Assembly: GCA_015065445.1 (NCBI GenBank)
Contig: SVQF01000001.1
Span: forward strand, 1 to 37,198
Source: Oscillospiraceae bacterium
GTDB taxonomy: Bacteria > Bacillota > Clostridia > Oscillospirales > Acutalibacteraceae
DNA length: 37,198 nucleotides
Reading direction: 5' to 3'
Positions 31,553 to 37,198 of this stretch are shown here, one piece after another; position 1 is the first letter of the stretch, and the number at the start of each line of letters is the position of its first letter. The notes under the pieces were generated by a model. That model saw only the letters and a program-made list of their open reading frames with translations, was not told where the DNA came from and did no database searches. Position numbers and translations under genes: made by a program.

Positions 31553-31704
31553 TTTCAGACAGTTTTTATAGTGTCAGAAATGCCGATGTCATTTCTTAGC
31601 GAGCAGACCCTTTTTACTCCTATCGGGCAAAAACGGTAATAAGCTCGTTAGGGGTGACCCCTAATACCCCTTTGGTGGGAATACTTGCAGAAAGGATATA
31701 GTCT
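31553..31704. other. Probable origin of transfer (oriT)
   Basis: This non-coding segment lies immediately before mobC and the relaxase, the usual oriT position in MOB-P systems. It holds an imperfect inverted repeat, TTTCAGACA/TGTCAGAAA (31553-31580). Near-matching arms TTAGCGAGC and GCTCGTTAG follow, about 40 bp apart. A perfect 17-bp palindrome, TTAGGGGTGACCCCTAA (31648-31664), is followed by TACCCC. The nick position cannot be read from sequence alone. Together with the repeats at 31430 it accounts for the ~350-bp gap. Confidence 0.6.
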
Positions 31705-32043
31705 ATGAAACACAACATAAAAAAGAACTTTTGGTTCAATGAAAAAGAGGCAGCAACTCTTAAAATGAAAGCAGAGATGTGTTGCCTTACCGAAGCAGGA
31801 CTAATAAGGATGCTTGTAATGGGTTTCAAGCCCAAAGAAGCACCGCCCAGAGAGTTCTACACAAGGGTTAACGAGATTAATATGATTGGTGTTAATCTTA
31901 AACAGCTTGTCGCTAAGGCTAACACTCTTGGCTTTACTGATGTTGACAGGTTAAAGGAAGTAATCAACCGTATAGATGAATTAGCCTTTGAACTCAAACG
32001 CCAATATGTTCAGCCCGAGAGGGACGATGAGTTTTGGCAGTAA
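31705..32043 (+). CDS. mobC: MobC-like relaxosome accessory protein
   Basis: A 112-aa protein with AAAGGA ahead of ATG 31705. The N-terminal ribbon-helix-helix (KKNFWFNEKEAATLKMKAEMCCLTEAGLIRMLVMGF) and the conserved EFYTRVNEINMIGVNLKQLVAKANTLG block are typical of MobC/MbeC-type proteins, which bind oriT and help the relaxase open it. Overlaps the relaxase start by 10 nt. Confidence 0.88.
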   Translation: MKHNIKKNFWFNEKEAATLKMKAEMCCLTEAGLIRMLVMGFKPKEAPPREFYTRVNEINMIGVNLKQLVAKANTLGFTDVDRLKEVINRIDELAFELKRQYVQPERDDEFWQ

Positions 32044-33407
32044 CAAAACTATGGAAGGTTGAGTTTTCTCTCGGTAATGTTTTGAAATATGTTAAGAACC
32101 CTGATAAGACAGATGAAGAACTAACCTATTCCAGACAGGATTTTCAAGCACTTCAAGATGTCATTGACTATGCCGAGAATGAAAGCAAAACACACCAAAG
32201 GTATTATATTTCAGGTATCAACTGTAACCCTGACAAAGCCCGTGAAGAATTTATTATCACAAAGCAAGCGTTTGGCAAAACAGGTGGGATACAAGCATAT
32301 CACGGATATATGAGTTTCCCGAAGGATGAACCCATTACACCCGACGAGGCACATCAAATAGGTATTGAATATGCAAGCGAGGTATGGGGAAAAGACTTTG
32401 AGGTTGTTGTAACTACACACCTTGACCGAGAACACCTTCATAATCACTTTGTCATTAACTCCATATCCTTTGTTGATGGGCATAGACTTCACGATGAAAA
32501 GGCTTGGGTTATCAATCGACACATAGCTGACAGAATATGTCAGGAACACGGATTATCAATTATTGAAAAGCCCGAAAGGAATATTGATACACAGTATCTC
32601 ACTAATAAGGATAAGAAGGGATACCCGACAAGATATAACATGGTTAAGGATGCAATAGATTATTGCATTGCTAACAGCTATAACTTTACACAATTCAAAC
32701 AACAATTATGCTCTATGGGCTATAGCTATGATTTCAATATGAATCACACCTATTGGACGGTTACTCCTAAAGGTTACAGTAAACCAATAAGGTTATATCG
32801 TTTGGGTGATGACTATACCAATGACCGTATTCAAGAACGCATCAAGGAACACAGTTGGGAACCAAGGACAACACCTTTTGTTAAGCACATCACATATTCC
32901 GTTCCCAAAACTGTTGACCTTTTGCGAAGGAAAGGCAGCCTATATAACCTTTATCTTTTCTACTGCTATAAACTTGGTTATCTGCCTGAAAGAAAAAAGA
33001 ACGCCAAGAACTCATCTCGCCTTCACTATATATACCGTGAGGACTTGATGAAGATTGACAGAATATCTGATGAACTGAAACTGCTTGAGGAACATCACAT
33101 TGATGATACCGAGCAGTTGTTTTCTTTTAAGGAAAGCGTTGAGGCAGATATTAAGGCACTAACCGATGAACGAGCCGAGCTATATAAAGTGAAACGGCAT
33201 AAGGATACAGCCGGAGAGAAACGCACAGAGGTTGAAACTCGCATATCGGATATTAACACACGGCTTAAGAAACTTCGTAAGGATGTCCGTATGTGCGATG
33301 ACATTGCCGAGAGGTCAAAGGTAATAGAGCAAAACATAGAGATAGCAGAGCGTGATGAACAATTAGAACAAACAAAGGAGGTAGAACTTAATGAACGCAT
33401 CCAGTGA
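32034..33407 (+). CDS. MOB-P type relaxase (MobA/VirD2-like)
   Basis: A 457-aa relaxase starting at TTG 32034, within mobC. The catalytic metal motif is THLDREHLHNHFVINS (His129, His136, His138 plus Asp131). Upstream YHGYMSFP and the GIEYASEVWG helix are typical of the VirD2/MobA relaxase domain. The C-terminal third is a coiled coil (KLLEEHHIDDTEQLFSFKESVEADI...). It nicks oriT, stays bound to the 5' end through a tyrosine and pilots the strand to VirD4. The nicking tyrosine lies in the N-terminal part but I cannot fix it with certainty. Confidence 0.93.
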   Translation: MAVTKLWKVEFSLGNVLKYVKNPDKTDEELTYSRQDFQALQDVIDYAENESKTHQRYYISGINCNPDKAREEFIITKQAFGKTGGIQAYHGYMSFPKDEPITPDEAHQIGIEYASEVWGKDFEVVVTTHLDREHLHNHFVINSISFVDGHRLHDEKAWVINRHIADRICQEHGLSIIEKPERNIDTQYLTNKDKKGYPTRYNMVKDAIDYCIANSYNFTQFKQQLCSMGYSYDFNMNHTYWTVTPKGYSKPIRLYRLGDDYTNDRIQERIKEHSWEPRTTPFVKHITYSVPKTVDLLRRKGSLYNLYLFYCYKLGYLPERKKNAKNSSRLHYIYREDLMKIDRISDELKLLEEHHIDDTEQLFSFKESVEADIKALTDERAELYKVKRHKDTAGEKRTEVETRISDINTRLKKLRKDVRMCDDIAERSKVIEQNIEIAERDEQLEQTKEVELNERIQ

Positions 33408-34179
33408 TGCTGCCGAACAGGTTGTCAGGTTATCACTTGAAGGCGTTGAGGTTGCAGCCAAAATATCAGGCGAAGCAACAAAGGAACTTATCGTTCTTTT
33501 AATCTCAGCGCTGAAGCAGGAACAGAAAACCAAAGGCAAAGCAAGACTTACCAATATGATTAAGTCCGGCAAAGAGTTAAAGGTTTTCCAAATAAGCAAC
33601 AAGGAACTTGAACAGTTTGTTAAAGAGGCAAAACGCTACGGTGTCCTTTATAGCGTTCTTCGTGATAAGAACAATAAAGACCCAAATGCAACCATTGACA
33701 TCATTGCTCGTTTGGATGATGCTTCTAAAATCCAAAGGATACAGGAGAAGCTGCAGCTTGCAACCGTTAAGGATAAGGCAGGTATTGTAACAGAAATTCA
33801 AAAGAGCAAGGATGAAAAGGAAACAAAGGAAAAGGTTAAACCTGAAAAGACACAGGGACAGCGTGATGCTGAACGCATCTTAGCAAGACCTATTAAGAAG
33901 GAGGAGAACCATCGTTCAAACCCCTCCGAGGCGAGGACGGAAAAATCCCCTCCGTCCGAGCGATCCTCAACTTCTACAAAAATGCTCACTGATGAGGGTA
34001 CTACCAAGAAAGACCGCCCTTCTGTAAGGGAAAAGTTAAAGAACTTTAAGGCACAGATTAATGAGCAGAACGAAATCAGCAGAGAAAAGGAAGTTGCCGA
34101 GAGAAAGGCTGAACCAAACCGTGAAACAAAACATACACAACCAAAGCGTAAGCGTGTCAAGAAAGAAAAGGAGAGATAA
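33391..34179 (+). CDS. pcfB: PcfB-like (DUF3801) conjugation protein
   Basis: A 262-aa protein. AAAGGAGG precedes ATG 33391, which overlaps the relaxase by 17 nt. The N-terminal ~125 residues (SLEGVEVAAKISGEATKELIVLLISALK, then KELEQFVKEAKRYGVLYSVLRDK) are the DUF3801/PcfB domain, named after a protein of the enterococcal pCF10 transfer region. The rest is a charged, disordered Lys/Glu/Arg tail (RETKHTQPKRKRVKKEKER) suited to binding nucleic acid or the relaxosome. Probably a relaxosome or coupling-protein partner. Confidence 0.88.
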   Translation: MNASSDAAEQVVRLSLEGVEVAAKISGEATKELIVLLISALKQEQKTKGKARLTNMIKSGKELKVFQISNKELEQFVKEAKRYGVLYSVLRDKNNKDPNATIDIIARLDDASKIQRIQEKLQLATVKDKAGIVTEIQKSKDEKETKEKVKPEKTQGQRDAERILARPIKKEENHRSNPSEARTEKSPPSERSSTSTKMLTDEGTTKKDRPSVREKLKNFKAQINEQNEISREKEVAERKAEPNRETKHTQPKRKRVKKEKER

Positions 34180-34182
34180 TTT

Positions 34183-35067
34183 ATGACAGCTAATTTTAAT
34201 GCTAAAACAAAGGACTCAAGACCTCGTTATACCAAAGAGGAATATGCTATTCATAAGCAGGAGGAAAAGGATCAGGTATATCAGACCATTGATGAAATGC
34301 TTGACCTCATTTCAAAGGACCCTGACCAGCTTCAGGCATACCTTGATACTCAGGCAAGAATGGACAGATATTCAACCGCCAACGCCCTGCTCATTATGAA
34401 GCAGTGTCCCGAAGCAACACAGCTTAAGGACTACAATGACTGGGCTGAATCAAAGGCTCAGATTAAGAAAGGTGCAAAGGCTATTTCTATTCTTGAACCT
34501 GTTGAATACACCAGACAAAACGGCACTCAGGGCATTTCCTACAATGTCAAGAAGGTATTTGATGTGTCACAGACTACCTCAAGGAGAATGCCTGCACCGA
34601 CAGTTGTGCATGATCCTACAAGGATTGTTGCAGCAATGCTTGACACTTCCAATGTGAAGTATGAGATTGTTGAGAATTTTAGCACACCGAATACCCTTGC
34701 ACACTATGACAACGATAAGGCTACCCTTTATGTCAAAGAAGGCGTGGGTATGGAATACGGCGTATCACTCTTTCAGCAGCTTGCAAGGGAGATGTCCTAT
34801 GCTGAGATTGCACTTAACAGTGATGCTTTTGACAGAAAGGACGCAAGTATGGCCGCAGGTTGCAGCACATATATGCTTTGCAAGAAATACGGCGTTGATA
34901 CCAGAGCGATTTCTGTCGGTATTCCTGAAAAGTGGGATTCAATGGAACATTCCGAAATCCGTGCTGAACTCTCAAAGGCAAGACAGGCTATGAGTAATAT
35001 TCATCAGAATGTCTATGAGGAACTCAACCGTCAGAGGCAGGATAGAGAGCAGGATATTTCCAGATAA
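34183..35067 (+). CDS. ArdC-like antirestriction-type protein, degenerate metalloprotease part
   Basis: A 294-aa protein. Residues ~25-125 (LQAYLDTQARMDRYSTANALLIMKQCPEATQLKDYNDWAE, then KGAKAISILEPVEY) form the ArdC N-terminal single-strand-DNA-binding domain. The C-terminal half has the metallopeptidase fold pattern, but where ArdC proteins have HExxH this one reads FQQLAREMSYAEIAL. The zinc-binding histidines are therefore missing and protease activity is unlikely. It probably coats or escorts incoming single-stranded DNA. It is 3 nt after pcfB. Confidence 0.82.
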   Translation: MTANFNAKTKDSRPRYTKEEYAIHKQEEKDQVYQTIDEMLDLISKDPDQLQAYLDTQARMDRYSTANALLIMKQCPEATQLKDYNDWAESKAQIKKGAKAISILEPVEYTRQNGTQGISYNVKKVFDVSQTTSRRMPAPTVVHDPTRIVAAMLDTSNVKYEIVENFSTPNTLAHYDNDKATLYVKEGVGMEYGVSLFQQLAREMSYAEIALNSDAFDRKDASMAAGCSTYMLCKKYGVDTRAISVGIPEKWDSMEHSEIRAELSKARQAMSNIHQNVYEELNRQRQDREQDISR

Positions 35068-35081
35068 TCGGAGGTGTCCTA

Positions 35082-35276
35082 ATGAAAGAAGAACGCAACT
35101 ATGTTGTCCTTGACGATGCAGAGCAAGGCGTAATTATCAACTGTATGGTAGAAAAACGAAACGAGCTTATTCGTGACGGAAAGGATACCGAAATAGTTGA
35201 CGAAGCCTTGCTTAAGGTTGCTCAGGCACCTAAAAAGAAAGTTAAGGTGATTGAACGAGATGACGAGGCGAGATAA
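35082..35276 (+). CDS. Small ICE protein, paralogue of the 57-aa protein at 9599
   Basis: A 64-aa protein with GGAGG ahead of ATG 35082. The sequence NYVVLDDAEQGVIIN followed by CMVEKRNELIRDGKDTEIVDE aligns across the length of the 57-aa protein 25 kb away, with an extra charged tail. It lies between the ArdC-like gene and virD4 and overlaps the virD4 start by 17 nt. No known domain. The position suggests a role in transfer control. Confidence 0.75.
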   Translation: MKEERNYVVLDDAEQGVIINCMVEKRNELIRDGKDTEIVDEALLKVAQAPKKKVKVIERDDEAR

Positions 35277-37074
35277 CGAAAAGAAATCTCTGATTATCTT
35301 ATCAATAATCGGTATTATTCTCGTTTCGTGGCTCGGACTGTTCATAGCACCCTACCGTAAGGAAGGACTTGCTGAAATCATAAAGCATTTAAGCGACTTC
35401 TTTAACAACCCGTTTCAGATAACAATCACGAAGGACAGCGTAACAACTGTCCTTCTTTTGTTGCTGATTTATGGCTTTGCCGTGTTAGTCGGTATCTCAA
35501 ATATGAAGAATTACCGACACCGAGAGGAGCACGGTTCAGCCAAATGGGGCAGCATTGAGAAAATCAATAAGAAGTATAAGCAAAAGCCAGATACAAATAA
35601 CCGTATTTTAACGCAGAATGTAAGGCTCGGATTGAATGCTAAAAAGCACAGACGAAACTTAAATACTCTTGTTTGCGGAGGTTCCGGTTCAGGTAAAACC
35701 TTCTTTTACGCTAAACCGAATATCCTTCAGGCAAACACCTCGCTTGTCGTGCTCGATCCTAAAGGCGAAAACGCAAGAAACTGCGGAGGTGTTTTAGAGC
35801 AGAACGGATTTGAAGTCAGAATACTTGACCTTGTTAATATGAATCAGAGTCATTGCTACAACCCGTTTGTATATCTGCAAGATGATAATGATGTTCAGAA
35901 GCTCGTTACCAACCTGTTTAAGAGCACAACACCAAAGGGAGCGCAGAGCCAGGACCCGTTCTGGGATACGGCTGCTCAAATGCTTTTACTTGCCCTTATC
36001 TTTTATCTGCATTATGAAGCACCCGAAGAAGAACAGAACTTTGCTATGGTAATGGAAATGCTTCGTGCAGGCGAAGTGCAGGATGAAGAACACTCGACCT
36101 TTAGCCCTCTTGACTTGCTCTTTAATGAGCTTGAAGGCTTTAACCCCTCGCATATTGCAGTTAAGTATTATCATGCTTATCATTCAGGCTCTGCAAAAAC
36201 GCTGAAGTCAATACAGATTACGCTTGCTTCAAGACTTGAAAAGTTTAATCTTGATGCACTTGCTTCAATGACAAGTACAGATGAACTCGACTTGCCATCA
36301 ATGGGAGAAAAGAAGGTTGCTTTATTCGCTATCATTCCCGATAACGATACAAGCTTTAATTTTCTTGTTTCTATTCTATATACCCAACTGTTTCAGCAGT
36401 TGTTCTATTCAGCCGACCATATTCACGGAGGTTCTTTACCTGTTCCCGTTCACTTTTGTATGGATGAGTTTGCCAATGTATCGCTTCCCGATGACTTTGA
36501 CAAAATCCTTGCAGTAATGCGTTCAAGAGGCGTATCCGTATCCATTATTATTCAGAATTTGGCTCAGCTCAAGGCGTTGTTTGAAAAGCAATGGGAAAGC
36601 ATTGTCGGTAACTGCGATGAATTTCTGTATCTCGGCGGTAATGAGCAGTCCACGCACAAGTATGTATCCGAGCTCCTCGGCAAGGAAACTATTGATACCA
36701 ACACCTTCGGCAGAAGTCTTGGTAGAAACGGTAACTATTCCACAAATTATCAGATTGCAGGCAGAGAGTTAATGACACCCGATGAGGTGCGTATGCTTGA
36801 TAACCAATATGCAATTCTTTTTATTCGTGGCGAAAGACCGATTATTGACCTGAAATACAATATCTTTAAGCATCCTGCCTTCCATTTGACAGAAGACGGT
36901 GGCGGTAAGCCTTACCTTCACGGCGTTGTTGATAAGGATGTTGCAACGATTGTCTTAACGAATATTGATTACAGAGATTTAGACAAATTTGATGTTCCGG
37001 ACACGGACTTCACTCTTGAATCCGAAGAAACCTTAATTGAGGAATTCAAGAAACTTGAAAAAGAAAAGGAGTAA
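35260..37074 (+). CDS. virD4: VirD4/TraG-type type IV coupling protein
   Basis: I choose ATG 35260 (MTRRDNEKKS), 9 nt after AAGGTGA; the track's TTG 35251 is too close to that site. This gives 604 aa. Two N-terminal membrane helices (about 11-30 and 60-78) are followed by the conserved HGSAKWG motif, the Walker A GGSGSGKT (~140-147) with VVLDPKGEN after it, and the Walker B HFCMDEFANV (~400-409). It is the hexameric ATPase that brings the relaxase-DNA complex to the secretion channel. Its presence marks the element as conjugative rather than only mobilisable. Confidence 0.95.
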   Translation: MTRRDNEKKSLIILSIIGIILVSWLGLFIAPYRKEGLAEIIKHLSDFFNNPFQITITKDSVTTVLLLLLIYGFAVLVGISNMKNYRHREEHGSAKWGSIEKINKKYKQKPDTNNRILTQNVRLGLNAKKHRRNLNTLVCGGSGSGKTFFYAKPNILQANTSLVVLDPKGENARNCGGVLEQNGFEVRILDLVNMNQSHCYNPFVYLQDDNDVQKLVTNLFKSTTPKGAQSQDPFWDTAAQMLLLALIFYLHYEAPEEEQNFAMVMEMLRAGEVQDEEHSTFSPLDLLFNELEGFNPSHIAVKYYHAYHSGSAKTLKSIQITLASRLEKFNLDALASMTSTDELDLPSMGEKKVALFAIIPDNDTSFNFLVSILYTQLFQQLFYSADHIHGGSLPVPVHFCMDEFANVSLPDDFDKILAVMRSRGVSVSIIIQNLAQLKALFEKQWESIVGNCDEFLYLGGNEQSTHKYVSELLGKETIDTNTFGRSLGRNGNYSTNYQIAGRELMTPDEVRMLDNQYAILFIRGERPIIDLKYNIFKHPAFHLTEDGGGKPYLHGVVDKDVATIVLTNIDYRDLDKFDVPDTDFTLESEETLIEEFKKLEKEKE

Positions 37075-37081
37075 TTAAACT

Positions 37082-37198
37082 ATGAAAAGATTAAATTCAC
37101 ATTCAGACACTCAGTCGATTCACATGAGCAAGAGAGGCAAGCAGCTTTTCGGCGTCTTTGCCGCAGTTATTCTTGTTCTCAGTGCTTTTACCATTACG
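37082..37198 (+). CDS. 5' part of a membrane protein of the transfer cluster
   Basis: AAAAGGAG precedes ATG 37082 and the frame is open to the window edge (39 codons). MKRLNSHSDTQSIHMSKRGKQ is a charged start followed by LFGVFAAVILVLSAFTIT, one hydrophobic helix. It may be a pilin-like or other small mating-pair protein, as this is the usual place for such genes after virD4, but the fragment is too short to name. Confidence 0.6.
   Translation, partial: MKRLNSHSDTQSIHMSKRGKQLFGVFAAVILVLSAFTIT

Noticed and set aside
7488-37198. Integrase, excisionase or insertion-sequence transposase
   Set aside because: I looked for tyrosine or serine recombinase motifs and DDE transposases and found none; the integrase must lie outside the window. 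TnpV is not a transposase.

Overview
The window joins two unlike blocks of DNA from a low-to-mid GC Firmicute, most likely a gut clostridial species (Oscillospiraceae/Ruminococcaceae-like). That placement is an inference from LexA/DegV/BirA-type genes, AGGAGG-type ribosome sites and a Tn1549-like conjugation cluster; no 16S or other marker is present.

Block 1 (about 1-7,530) is ordinary chromosome, visibly richer in GC. It starts with the 3' end of a DUF1846 (UPF0371) gene and a strong terminator, then a secreted Ser/Lys/Thr-rich protein. A leftward run follows, which in transcription order reads lexA, an Mrp/NBP35 ATPase, dCMP deaminase, a membrane-anchored HAD phosphatase, a secreted/anchored protein, a DegV lipid-binding protein, birA and a four-helix membrane protein. 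Divergent from lexA, a consensus promoter drives tRNA-Met(CAT) and tRNA-Glu(TTC), closed by a terminator.

Block 2 (about 7,530 to the end) is more AT-rich and is the left part of an integrative and conjugative element (ICE). Its probable left edge, just after tRNA-Glu, holds palindromes and short tandem repeats. Cargo and maintenance genes come next: an unknown 143-aa protein; a SLOG (YpsA/DUF1273-like) gene preceded by a promoter, a rod-like structured RNA and a terminator; a divergent metallophosphoesterase; a 57-aa protein; and parA/parB. A lipoprotein, a 1,485-aa thioester/Cna-B/VaFE sortase-anchored adhesin and a 29-aa membrane peptide follow.

From 17,058 to 30,713 lies one long rightward operon of conjugative-element accessory genes. 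It is dominated by a 3,079-aa polyvalent protein carrying a MutS-I domain, an N6-adenine methylase-like domain and a DEAD/SNF2-like helicase. A complete TnpV-family gene lies inside it in another frame. DUF3848, DUF3991/Toprim and DUF3846 proteins end the operon. A small leftward two-gene unit and a repeat-rich gap that looks like oriT precede the transfer genes: mobC, MOB-P relaxase, pcfB, an ArdC-like protein, a 64-aa paralogue of the 57-aa protein, the VirD4 coupling protein and the start of another membrane protein. The integrase, the mating-pair genes and the right end are outside the window.

The best candidates for new biology are the structured RNA plus SLOG unit (8,700-8,910), the nested tnpV gene (20,551-20,904), and the repeated placement of terminators 14-24 nt ahead of ICE start codons, which implies read-through or antitermination control.
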